DNA of 64,000 nucleotides, taken from contig ADNK01000427.1 of the NCBI GenBank assembly GCA_000320545.1, positions 239,001 through 303,000 of the forward strand, written 5' to 3'. Positions 47,910 through 59,122 of this stretch are shown here, piece by piece (positions within the stretch are counted from its first letter, which is position 1; every line of letters begins with the position of its first letter). The notes under the pieces were generated by a model that was not told the origin of the DNA, made no database searches, and saw only the letters and a list, made by a program, of their open reading frames with translations. This stretch comes from Bigelowiella natans CCMP2755 (taxonomy: Eukaryota > Cercozoa > Chlorarachniophyceae). The translations under genes and the position numbers were made by a program.

Positions 47910-49917
47910 CGGGCAGGATAAGAACAATGACTGCGTGGGACGGATCAGAGGGGGGCGATGTGAGAGGTGATCTTAAGAGATTATTCTCTCTCTCCAAACT
48001 GAGCTGTCATTTAGACAAAATTAGACCCCGGAAACATCCTAATTATTGACACTTCGTGCACCGTTCATTGGCAAGGAGGGGATGTAAGTGCAATGCCCTG
48101 CGCCATCACTGGTGTTAGTCATGTCGCAGTTCCAATGTGCGCTGCGTCTTTCTCGCTGCTTTCTTTTCTCAGTTTTCTCACAATCCCAGAGATCGTGATG
48201 ATGTAGTTTTTGTCAGTAATGATACAGGTGACTTCTGGCAAACTTGATTTGAAACGCCTCTGGGTCGAAAAAAGCATTGAAGTAGCATCCAATGTTTAAG
48301 AAAATGCATGCCGTTTTGATCGCATTTTCAGCTAAAAGCTTCTTTTTTGCGATGATTTGGCATCGACGTGTTCGGATCTAGTCTCCTGTCCCGCATGAAC
48401 CCTTCCGCCCCCAAACCCCTTCAAAACGACAATTCCGAGGAGGATGGTGGGATGCAGACGTGCAGAGAGCAATCATTGAGTGCATTCAAATGACAGTTGG
48501 GGAGAACAAGGTCGAGGGGAAGAAAAGCGAAGACGTCTGTGTTTGGGCAGTCCCGAACAAATGCTTTCGCCATGAGCTCAGGTGAGGTCACGGACACGCA
48601 CGTGCGGAACGCTCTCCACACTTCGAGAGCGTCATGCAGGTCAGCTGTGGGTTGACATATCTTGCTGCCTCGTCATCAACAAGTCAGAAGTCTTACGCAC
48701 ACCGGGACCGCGTATTGTCAACGTGATTCAGGACGCAAAGGACCCAAAGCTGCTGAGAAAAACGTGTTGGAAATGCACAAGGAGATGGGCTTGCTGTAGC
48801 CTGGTCGAGGGTTACGCCAGCACGGCAGCACAGCAACAGTGCGTTGGTGAATGCTAGATCGGCGCAGCTCAGCTAGCTCAGCTAGTCCGCGCGTTTGCAT
48901 GATCGTTTGTCACAATCACAAAAGTCATAATTTTGTGACAAAACTTGAGGGGTGCGGGCCATTGTGTATTGCATGTCTATCATGGGTGAGCGCAGCACTG
49001 ACATGCTAGCATGGAGCATCATCCAGACCGCTTCACGGTGACAGAATGGATAAGATGTGCAATGCATGTGCAATGTGCAAACGTGTCTATAGTTTTCCAT
49101 TCTAGCATTCGCATGCCGCGCGTTTTGGTGAAAATCATCGCGATGCCAGGAGTTCAATTGTGAGTGCAAAAATGCCGCACATGCATTGCTGTGTGAATAT
49201 ATATGCGCAAAAGTAAATCCTTAAAAGACATTCTCCGCAAGCTTCATTTACTATTTTGAACCATTTGTTCATTGTCCAACAGCTATACGTTGTGTGACAG
49301 CAAACCAGCACAGACATCCCTCACAGGTGCTAGTATACTAGTGCGCTGATTAGGCCAGCAGTTCAGTGAGCTGAAACTAAATGTTCCAATTGCATGGCTT
49401 TGTACATGAGATACAGAAGGAGCTTGCACATCCATTGCACTGTAGAACACATCATCTCGCCCTCAATATCGCGTTGTCCATTTTCCTCCCATCGCCTGCA
49501 ACAACTCTCTCTTTTGCCTTTCATCTAGCAATCTGATAAGACACAAGAGGTGGTTTGTAGTTTGATCAAGAATAACTTGCAAGGTCATATCACTGGTGAG
49601 AAGAATAACCATAATGATGATAACAATGTTAACGATGATAGTGAGAATTGGCGCATTGTGAGCACTAGGCGACTCTCTACACGCAACAGGCAGGTAGGTG
49701 TGCATGTAATGTGGCATTTCACGCTGTCACCTCCTTCGTTTTCGACATTTTTTGTTCTTCTTCTTCTTCCTATTCTTCAGCTGGTGGTGGTAGACGCGTT
49801 CCGTCGTCTGTGGCACCGAGCTTGGTTCCTGGGCCTTCTTTGCATTATGTGCTGAGAAACGCGTTCGATTCATTGATATGTGTACTACAAATAAAGAGTG
49901 AAACTTGAGGAAGAAAC
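47910..49917. other. Intergenic spacer between PCGF 5' end and RTF2 3' end
   Basis: Contains the upstream region of PCGF and, from about 48850 to 49450, TGCATG/GCATGC/CTAGC-rich sequence like the other islands. A weak plus-strand exon pair lies at 49529-49855 (separate entry). Confidence 0.5.
49529..49855 (+). CDS. Possible two-exon C-terminal fragment of a small plus-strand gene (uncertain)
   Basis: An AG acceptor at 49527-49528 precedes an open stretch, QSDKTQEVVCSLIKNN and an Asn/Asp-rich run, ending at a GT donor after RLSTRNRQ (about 49693). A pyrimidine-rich acceptor at about 49780-49791 continues in phase 0 (LVVVDAFRRLWHRAWFL) to TGA at 49855. No start exon and no family recognised. 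It is convergent with RTF2, whose stop is at 49918. It may be chance. Confidence 0.3.
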   Translation, partial: QSDKTQEVVCSLIKNNLQGHITGEKNNHNDDNNVNDDSENWRIVSTRRLSTRNRQVGVHVMWHFTLSPPSFSTFFVLLLLPILQLVVVDAFRRLWHRAWFLGLLCIMC

Positions 49918-50400
49918 TTATTGTAACGGGAGACCACCTTCGTAACAAGCATAGCAGGCGTCCCAGTCACAAATACGACAGCCGTACATTTCGTGGCCCT
50001 CCGGAAGATTTATTCTAATTATGAATCATCAAAGATGCGGTGTTCGTGGAAGATCCTCATCATCCATGCTATGAGTGAGTGAGTGCGAAGAGTAAGGGAG
50101 TAGAGAGATGAAAATGAAAATGATCGCATGCTGCTCTGTGACTTCTCTCAGCGTGCAAGTTGGTGGTTACCTTTTACAGACGTTGCAGTCGAATCCTTTG
50201 GTGTCAGTCAGGAACTTTTCTAACCGATGTTTCTCCGGGCAGAGCATCCTCTGCAAGGCTTTCAGCTCGGATTCTAAGGGCAGGATGGAGGAAAGAAGGG
50301 TGAGGGATTGATGATAGAATCAGGGAAGATATAGGAGAAGAAAGAAGTAGTAGAAGGTGGGGTACTTTACAACTAAACAAGCGCTCGCACACACACACAA

Positions 50401-50432
<32 letters not shown>

Positions 50433-52595
50433 ACACATACACATATACAGTGATATACCTTTTTTACGTGAAAGATGGCCATTGTCATATTCCACTACGT
50501 AAATATAGAACCCATCATCCTCTCGGCGTGGAGCTTGGTGATCAGCATGATTCGCAATTGTCGTCATCATTGAAGTTGTGCTTTCCTCTTTGCTTTGGGT
50601 CTTCTTTTTTTTCCATTTTACTTGAATGACAACGGCTTTATTCCACCTCTTTTTGTTGGATGCTAGGCTAAGCACTTCACTCCCACAACGGAAGAGAGGT
50701 GTCGGTGGCTGCTGCTGCTGCTGCTTCTGCGGTTTCGTAGAAACGATCGCTTTGGAAGAGGATGAGGAGGCGAGGATGAGATCTTGCTGCTGCTGTTGCA
50801 GCCTATTGGGTTTCTCTATGCCTTTGTCGGGAATATCATCCGGTTTTATATCATTATTATTATTATTATTATCATTGTTATTTTTATTATTATTCTCTTC
50901 AAGAGTAGGATTGGGGAACCGATGATCTTTCCTATCGTTCTCGACGTTCTGTCGTAGCTGCTGCTGCTGCGCGGTGTCATTGCCTTGCTTGTCTCTCGAT
51001 TCCTCTACATTTACATGATGACCATTGCTTGGGTGTGTAGCACTATCACCATCTTCCTCATCCTCTCTCCGACCTCCAGCTAGCACAATTACGTCGCGCA
51101 TATCCGGTTGGAATGACGAGCTGCATATCATGCATGTTGCCAATATCCCATCTCCGTTTCTTTCTTGCTGATGCTCTTTGGCACTTTGTTGTGAATGCCT
51201 TCTTCGCTTCTTCGTTCTCTTTCTCTTCTTCCACTGAGGGCATACGGCAGATAAGGCCCGCTCGGAAAACATATGTCCGCAAGGTCTCTGCAGTGGTAGA
51301 TATATAAATATATATATTTATATAATTTTTTATTTGTGTGTGTGTTTGTCTGTGTGTGTGTGTGATTCCAATGCAAATCAGGGGGCGGACGAATAGATCA
51401 TGATGATGATAATGATAATGATGATGACGATGAACATAAAGGATTATGGTGCAGTAACTTAACGGATAATGATTTTTATTGGGAGTACTCATATCGTACT
51501 TACTACTACCAGAACGACAAAAGTGCGCTTGCCATTTGCGAAGACACCGGTAATGGGGCACTGCCAAATCTCCGCACAATCCTGATAATAGACAAGTTTG
51601 AACCAGAATCAGCATGAGGAATCAATAACAACTTCATCGGTAGTGTCAATGACATTTGTATTAGATTAGATCAGGAGTTCTTCTGCAGATTGTGCATTAC
51701 CACTCCCCGTTCAATGATTTGCTGAAGGCCTCTTCTGCTCCTTCCTTCAGCCTCTGTGTTCCCACTTCCCTCTCTTTTCGCCGCCAATCGCATGCCGTTA
51801 ACTAGAAAGGTGTCTTTCATGCTGCGTATGTGGCCAAAGCGCTTCCCGCTATCCGGTGGCATGCTGGATGACGATGAGAGTGGTGCCGCCCTGCTCTCTT
51901 TCCCTTCCCGTTTCTTGGCTCGTTGTAGAAGCATCTTGTACAATGACTCGCGATTGTAAAGGTTGCCTTGGAGATTAGAGATCCGAGTTGGTTGTAACAA
52001 TAATCGGATATCAAGGGAATCAAATAATGTTTATATGAGATATAGTTAGTTCATTATTCCTACCTCTTGCGCATCCACAGACCTCCTTTCCGAGTGGCTC
52101 TCCCGAAATTGCGCATGTTCCCTGATGAAATATCAAATATTGAATATTTGAATAGATTAAGGCGGAGGAGGAGGAGGAGGAGGAGGAGGAGGAGGAGGAG
52201 GAGGAGGAGGAGGAGGAGGAGGGGCGAGGGAATGACGGGGGATTCGAAAAAGAGGAGCAGAATCAATCATCACAGTTACTACCATTTTCACACGAACCGC
52301 CGCAGCCTTCTCAGCTGAAGTAATATCAAACAAGTAATACATTAGACAGGCATCAGCGGTACAGACCTTCCCCTTTCCTTTCCCCACTCTTTATATTCTT
52401 TGCTCCCCTTCCTCTTGCATTTCTTCGCCTCTTCCCCGCCTAGGTACCGAAAGTGAGCGGGCGGCTGGACGAAAAGTTATGGTTGCTAATGTTTCCTCCG
52501 CGGGTAGAGCGGGAGGTATCGCTCTGGTTCAGTTTCCAGGAGGCTCCACGGAGAAGGTCACTCCGTGTGGGGATCGTGCCACCGTCCAGCCCCAT
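49918..52595 (-). CDS. RTF2: RTF2 family protein with extra C-terminal zinc finger
   Basis: RTF2 acts at stalled replication forks (replication termination in fission yeast; fork restart and RNase H2 control in animals). The start is decisive: ATG at 52595 gives MGLDGGTIPTRSDLL, the family N-terminus. Exons 52595-52448, 52314-52283, 52121-52064, 51966 to about 51704, about 51593-51520, about 51288-50455, then two small ones join in phase. Seen: CAISGEPLG joined to GNLYNRESLYKMLL (family CALTQEPL..LYNK), HIRSMKDTF, WQCPITGVFANGKRTFVVL, CGHMFSERAL and CMICSSSF..DVIVLAG, the modified RING-like fold. Next come low-complexity Gln/Asn runs, a Tudor-like stretch (GSEVLSLASNKKRWNKAVVI to FYIYVVEYDNGHL), and a C-terminal Cys/His finger (LCPEKHRLEKF, FDCNVCKR, LPEGHEMYGCRICDWDACYAC) of C1/ZZ-like type. 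The stop is TAA at 49918-49920. The C-terminal additions are not standard for RTF2. Confidence 0.92.
50388..50438. repeat. (CA)n microsatellite in RTF2 intron
   Basis: CA tract between the Tudor-like exon and the first zinc-finger exon. Confidence 0.9.
52161..52222. repeat. (GGA)n trinucleotide repeat in RTF2 intron
   Basis: About twenty GGA units on the plus strand, between RTF2 exons 2 and 3. It produces long artificial Arg or Pro frames that are not coding. Confidence 0.85.
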
Positions 52596-52883
52596 TTTGG
52601 TCGAACAGGCCTTTTGCTTTCTGGTGTCCTTTCACACCATATAGCGATTTACTAGTGCGACAACGAATTTGATATTGTCGCAGTACGAAATACGACTGAG
52701 GAATGAAGAGATGGCACGCGGAAGTTCCGAGGAGGAAAGCTCGAAGCTGCTGCGATCGTACTCGAAGGAGAGTTGGCATGGACGCTGGTGGGTGAGGGCA
52801 GATAGGATAGGAACTCAGTGGCACTGCCGTAGGCGGTTGTGATAGCGAGTGAGAGAAAGATGGAACCCTGCTAAGTCGCCAAG
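52596..52883. promoter_or_regulatory. Shared upstream region of divergent RTF2 and JMJD8-like genes
   Basis: 288 bp between the two ATGs (52595 minus, 52884 plus). Both starts are strongly supported by protein family or signal peptide, so a compact bidirectional promoter is likely here. Confidence 0.5.
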
Positions 52884-53501
52884 ATGAGGTTGATCTTCCT
52901 CTTCGTGGAACTGCTCACGTCCGCGTCGCTGTCTTCTTCATCATCGTCCGATGACTGGGACGCCGCAGGAATGGATCCTGGAGATGCACGGCCAAGGTTG
53001 TTCGTCGTGCTAAAATCAAACCTTCCTTCATGAACATAATTGCTCCGACAACTCACTGCGCAACTCCTCAGAAACTGGAATGGTAAGGAGGCTGCGTTTG
53101 AGAATCCATACCCGCCTGCAGCCGGCCTGTGTGCCGGCAAAATAGAGGTACGATCATCAAGATAGCGACGGCAATTATCATCCACAACGTTGTCGGATTA
53201 TTGTTCCGACTTGATCATCAACTATTAGGAGCTCATCTTCGCAGACAGGAGCACCTCTCTTCATGAGATCTTGATTCAACACCAAGGTATTGTTGCAGGA
53301 ATGACGTTTCCTCCCCCCCTCTCCCCCTCCACAAATAATATATATATACGTTCAGACTGTTTTGCTCTGAATAATTCTTTCCCTGTGCTCGAAACTGAAA
53401 GAAGGCAAGGGTCGATGGGGTTTGTACTACCATCCCTCTCTTTCTTCACCCCTCGTTTATAATTTGTGGTGCCTATAGACTTTCCTCCAATACGCACGCA
53501 C

Positions 53502-53565
<64 letters not shown>

Positions 53566-54476
53566 GATTGAGATGAGAGCTTCACATCCCACACCATCAT
53601 CATCATCATCATCGATATCATCATCATCGATATCATCATCATAACAAAACTCTTTCAGAAATGCAGTTCACTACCTTGTCTCACTGTTGGCAAACAAAGT
53701 CAACTCTGCAACTTGGAAACTACTTTCAGCAAAGGTAACGCCCCTCCCTCAGAGAGGGTCGTGTTGAAGGCAGCAGCATAAGTGAGAAAATATTCTTTCA
53801 CTTCATTGTTATCAGGAGCATTTGACGCTCGAGCAAGTCGCAGAAGCTTCCACTTTCGCATATTTCTCGGCCTCAGAACTTCGTAACCACGGGATCGAGA
53901 GTCCTAACACGTTATCCCATCGAGCCATTGCGGCATCATATCAGCATTTGTTTCAGAAGGTGGTGCGACACAATATTGAGACCTTAAAAGCATATTCGAT
54001 AACCCTGAGCATTTTATCACCCAAGGTCCTGGCTGGAATTTTAGATTATGATGATACGATGATAAATGCAAAGGACTCTCTAGGCTATACTCCGCTCCTT
54101 CTTGCGGTAACCACAACAGCATCAATAATATTATCGAACATGGAAAACGACGATGACGATTGCGTGAAAGTAGAAGTATCAAATGGCTGCCTTAAGTAGT
54201 GTAAAGCTACACATGAAATATTGGCTAATGGACAGGTTACAGAGGGCTTAGAATGGATGGTAAAGTACCTGCTTTCTAACGGCGCCGACCCAAATCTAGG
54301 GACCGATTCTCTCGGAAAATCGAGTCTATTTTCTACACTACACGACGAGACTTTGTATAAGCACCTCGTGGCGCATGGAGCTGACAGCACCAACATCACG
54401 GATTGGTTCGGACGGAGTGTGGATGATATAATAAGAATAGTTGGGGCACATAGGCAGCGAAGGTGGGCGACTACTG

Positions 54477-54512
<36 letters not shown>

Positions 54513-55672
54513 AGAAGGGCAATGAGGAGAAGGATGAGGAGGATAAACAGTCTTCCTGCTCTGCTGAACGAGGCCAATGTAGCTTGTTTGATAACACCGA
54601 AACAGCAGCAGCAGCAGCAGCAGCTGGGAATCCTCAGACAAGTCAGCCCGTCAAAAAGACAACGACGCCACTGCCTGCTGCTACTGCTTCTGGTGCTCTT
54701 CCTAACGCTGCTGCTGCTGATACTTCCGATTATGCCGGAAGGTTTGGTGGATGGAGGCCTACTCTTACTCCTACCACTCGTAGCCGATGTGATGTTCCAA
54801 TCGTCCCAGCTGCAGCAATGAGCTCGAGGCAATTTGCTCGAGATTTTGTCTACCTCTCACAACCCGTCCTGATCACTGGTGCCATGGAGAGAGAAGGATG
54901 GACTAATTTAAAGAGTGTCTTTTCTCGTAGCAATATCATCCTCGCAGAGCAGCTTGGGGAGCTGACGGAAGAGGTCGGGCAAGTTCCATATCCCTCTAAA
55001 TTCGGGCTAAAATCCGAAGAGACAAGCCTACGTGCGTATGTCGAGAGCTATATGCCTTCTGCTGCTGCTGCAACTAGACCACCCACTGCTAATAATTCTA
55101 ACGATAACGAGGAGGAGGAGGAGGAGGAGGATGAAATAAATAGTGAAGAAGAAGAGGAAGAAGGAGAAGTTCATCTTAATGAAAATAAACTTTCCGCGTC
55201 GACGGCAGCCAACATCCCGTATCTGGCTATACAGCAGCTACAGCAGCAGAAACAGCTCGAGGCGAATTTCACCTTCCCCTCGTTTGCCCGACAGTTCCTA
55301 CCATACTCTTACTCTCTAGACACGCAGCTCTTCCTCGGTCCCGAGGGTGTGGGCGCCCCAATGCATTTCCACAACCACGCATTCAATCTTGTCGTCTTTG
55401 GGGCCAAGCGCTGGTATCTTCTTCCTCCGACACGACGCGTATATAGCAAGCTAAAGACAGCAACGTGGCTGGATTCATTGCAGGACGAGCAGGAACGACC
55501 CCTGGAATGTGTCCAGGGGGAGGGGGAACTTCTGTACGTGCCCTTCCAGTGGGCGCACGGGATCATCAACTTAGGTGACACCGTGTCAGTGACTTTAGAA
55601 TGGGGTCTGAGGTTGGAGCATTTATCCGAGATGATGCTCGGAACAGTAAGTCAGGCAGCAGCATCCACTTGA
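52884..55672 (+). CDS. Ankyrin-JmjC protein of JMJD8 type, secretory
   Basis: Six exons, 52884-52996, 53072-53147, 53229-53286, 53667-53734, 53816-54169 and 54236-55672, join with all phases matching into 701 residues. Seen: a signal peptide (MRLIFLFVELLTSASLSSSS); an N-terminal helical region; ankyrin-type repeats (INAKDSLGYTPLLLAVTT, WMVKYLLSNGADPN and HLVAHGADSTNITDWFGRS, residues about 190-320); a lysine-rich then Ala/Ser/Glu low-complexity linker; and a C-terminal cupin/JmjC domain with PVLITGA, GAPMHFHNHAFNLVVFGAKR, WYLLPP, RPLECVQGEGELLYVP and WAHGIINL. Human JMJD8 is an ER-luminal JmjC protein with a similar His-x-His in place of the usual His-x-Asp/Glu (from memory). The signal peptide fits that location. 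Whether it binds iron is doubtful because the acidic ligand is replaced. Ankyrin repeats ahead of a luminal JmjC domain are unusual. Confidence 0.92.
53502..53563. repeat. (CA)n microsatellite in JMJD8-like intron
   Basis: Long CA tract followed by (ATC)n units to about 53641, between exons 3 and 4. Confidence 0.9.
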
Positions 55673-56543
55673 ACAAGTTCATTCCGGCAAATGAGCAGAC
55701 CTGCTGCGATGTATGCACATGACTGCGTCGGCGCAGCATGCTATGCTAGTATGTGTGACTAACTTGCACACCACAATGCAATCGCAAGTTGTACAGATGT
55801 GTGTGCGTGCGACAATTTGTACATCATTAGTTGGTGCTGGAATGCGTCCACTGCTGACGAACACACACGGTAAACAGGTTGGATGAGCTTTGCATTGTCA
55901 GCGCACATGGGCCGCCATGGCGATGCACGCGGTTTCTTGGCAATAAAGCGCAAAGTCTCTAGCTTTGGACATGCGCGACGACGTAGCGAAGGAATCAAAT
56001 GGCAAGGCTAGTCTGAAAACATCGAAAGTGGCTAGATGGAGACACTCCATACATGCGTCTTAGCTTAACAGCTATATGGATTGTGTGACTACATTTGTGT
56101 CCCATTAAATATTTCATTACATCCGTCTCACATTTGTGTCCCATATGGTGCAACTGCACATCCGTCGCACATGTTACTGTGTCCATGATGTGATGACTTC
56201 CAATTAATCACATGCAATGAAGTTTGTGTTGCAGACTTTTCATGTTGAAGTGACATGATGAAGGATCTGTGCGCGCTTTTGCTAGCACATTTGTTGATTT
56301 TTATGATTCCTACAATCACATTTGTCAAAGAATGTGCGTGCGACGACTGTGATGCTTATGCATGATTGAGGCGGGCCAATAATCTAGACAATGCATGGAA
56401 GTACAATGAGACGTGCATAACTGCGATTACTGACTGAATGAATTACGAGTCGTAACGGATTTCTAGTCCGTTGGTTCGACGATCACGCTGTTACGTTGCT
56501 GGCTTCTCAGAGCACTCACGAGAGACACAGGAGACCGCCTGTA
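55673..56543. other. Intergenic island between convergent genes
   Basis: No supported exon. Rich in TGCATG, CACATTTG and CATGATG words. An ACATTTGTGTCCCAT motif occurs twice, at about 56090 and 56129, each near CATCCGTC. Confidence 0.55.
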
Positions 56544-57103
56544 CTATTTCGCAGCAGCGGCTGCTTTCGACGGAGATGAATCGTTTACATTCTTTAACGG
56601 TGACGACCTGAAATAGGAAGAAGCAAAAGATGAAGAAGAAGAAGAAGAAGAAGAAGAAAGCATAAAGACCGTGAACACACTAACACCCTGCTGCCGCCGC
56701 CAACGAAAGCTTACCTTCCTTTGTCGTCATCGTGGTTATTCACCGTGCTCTCTCTAAGGTGGACTTCACGAATACGGTTAACGAAGTGCACGGTGGGCAC
56801 GTCCATAGCCATAGCTGCGCCATACAGGTTTGATATCAGGGAGATGATCAACTCTGGCGATTAGTATCGTAGAAGGCTTGCTTTGTGGGTGGAAACAGGG
56901 AAAAAAAAATTCGGAGAAATGCTCTGTATTCAACACGGCTGGAGCTATGCTCGACGATATGTAGTTTTGAAATCAAGCAGAATCGATATGGGTGGTTCTC
57001 CACGCCAAGTAGCTTACATTTGATCTTCATTAGTTTCGCTTTCTCCCACAGGCTGATATCGGAAACTTTCTTTCTGGGAGAGCGTCGTTGCTGCGACGGA
57101 ATA

Positions 57104-57167
<64 letters not shown>

Positions 57168-57227
57168 AATATATGCTTTCATAAATTAACAAATGAAGAA
57201 TAAGTATGTACATGTTCAAAACATATT

Positions 57228-57271
<44 letters not shown>

Positions 57272-59078
57272 TTCTGATGACACAACAGACGCAGAAAACA
57301 ATCTTCTAAGCATTCCTATTCTACCACCAGTACTCTTATTATTGCTACCTCGATAGGAAGGTAATGTTTGATGAGATATCGACCATACGCTATGAACGGC
57401 GCGTTATTCGAGTTCAGGGTCTGCACCGTATACCTGTGTGGTATTTATGCAGTCTTTTCGTGATTGGATGCGCCAATCGACGGAGGGAAGTATAGGATCT
57501 ATTCTGTCAGATACATTCATTTCGCTACGGAGGGGGGGGGGGGGGGGGATGTAAAAACGGACTCGTGCTCGTCGGTAGATCCCTTTGTTCCATTAACGCT
57601 AATTACCTGAGAGAACGCATACACACGCAAACGTGAGGGATATTCTGAATGTTAATGCTTTTGTCGAAAGGAATGCTTTTATTTCATCCTCTTCTGCCGT
57701 TGCTGCTACCGTCACTAGTTCCTCAATTCCAGTCGGGGATTCGTAATAGCACGTATCACCAACGCCAATGAATGACCTAGAGTCGCTGGCACCTCCCATC
57801 GAATTGCTCCTATCCTCCTGAGAAGAATACCTAAGCAACAGCCATCGTCGATCGCATGGGATTTATAAGATTTGCGGCATACTACCGTCCACAAGGACTA
57901 CAGACTACAGATATTTTCTCAGCAACTCAAAGCTGTCATCTAGACTGAGCGAAATACGCCGATTTAGCACCGAAGACTTCTCTCATAGCTTTACCTCGTC
58001 GACTTTCTCGAGCGAGAGGGTGCATACTTACGCTCTCCTGGCAAGCCTACAATGTACCTAGTAAAACAAAACAACAGACGTAAGAACAAGAAGCAAACGA
58101 GTTTTGACTCAAACATAGCAGGGACACTAAGATCTCTCTACTCTCAGAGATTTCTCCCACTTACACAGCATTGTTGCGAAGAACCTTCGATCGTAGCACC
58201 TCATATTTATCCTGAAGTAGACGACGGCGACAGGTGGTTAAGTTTTGATGATGAATGGCAGGAAGCGAAACTGCACGGTGCACGCTTCTCGCCGCTGACA
58301 AAGTTTGTGCGTGCTACCATACTGACTACGACAACTCTATTATGTTCAGTAGCAGCAAGAATGGCAATACGGGAAACACAGCTCAAACGCCGAAGGCATT
58401 GATTCCTCGATCCCGGAAGTGTAACAAAGAAAAAACAAGTTTTTGCTGTGATCTACACCATGAGGCCTTTTCAGGAAGTACATGTTCTAAATCTTCCAAC
58501 AGCTTGCCTGGTGTACCTTTTCCCGGAGAACAAGGTTCTGCAGAAGCTCGTCGTCGAGCTTCTGCTTTGTGGAATGAAATTGCTTGTGCCACCGCGCCAC
58601 TAGGGTTTTGGGATCCTTCTGCAAATCGGTCAGGGAGGGGGCGAGTAAAAGGGCAGGTCAGGGTTAGTTTTTCACGATAACATCAGATGGATGGGACTAA
58701 GTCAATCATGTCTTGAACCCTTCTTCAATCATGCCTACGTGTGTATTGTCGATAGAGGAGCTGATTCGAGAAGTAGTAGCAGTAGTAACAGTAACAGTAG
58801 TAGTAGTAGTAGTAGCAGTAGTAGTAGTGCAAGTAGTAGTGCAGTACCTCTAAAGCAAAATCGTAGTCCGCCTTCTTGAGCCGAATGGCCTTCTTTTTCA
58901 CCTTCTTCTCCTGACCGAGCTCGGCGATGATCTAATTGAGAGAGAATACATTATTAACTATCACGAATAGAGGAGAGAGGCAAAAGGAGCAAAGAAGAGA
59001 TTTCTACTGGAAACGAGGGCACTGGGAAGTAAGGAAGGCAGGAAGCAGGAAAGGCAGAGAGGGGGGGGGTAGAAAGGG

Positions 59079-59122
<44 letters not shown>

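Noticed and set aside
50373-51272. Treating the 299-codon minus frame as an independent gene
   Set aside because: It begins at a splice acceptor with the RTF2 motif CGHMFSERAL and ends at a donor; it is the central RTF2 exon, and its first Met is internal.
54338-54832. Minus-strand 164- and 170-codon frames at 54085-54832
   Set aside because: Antisense of the ankyrin-JmjC coding exon, dominated by repeats of the low-complexity Lys and Ala codons.
58685-58879. Plus-strand frame with poly-Ser
   Set aside because: Produced by a (TAG)n/(AGT)n tract inside an intron of the minus-strand coiled-coil gene.
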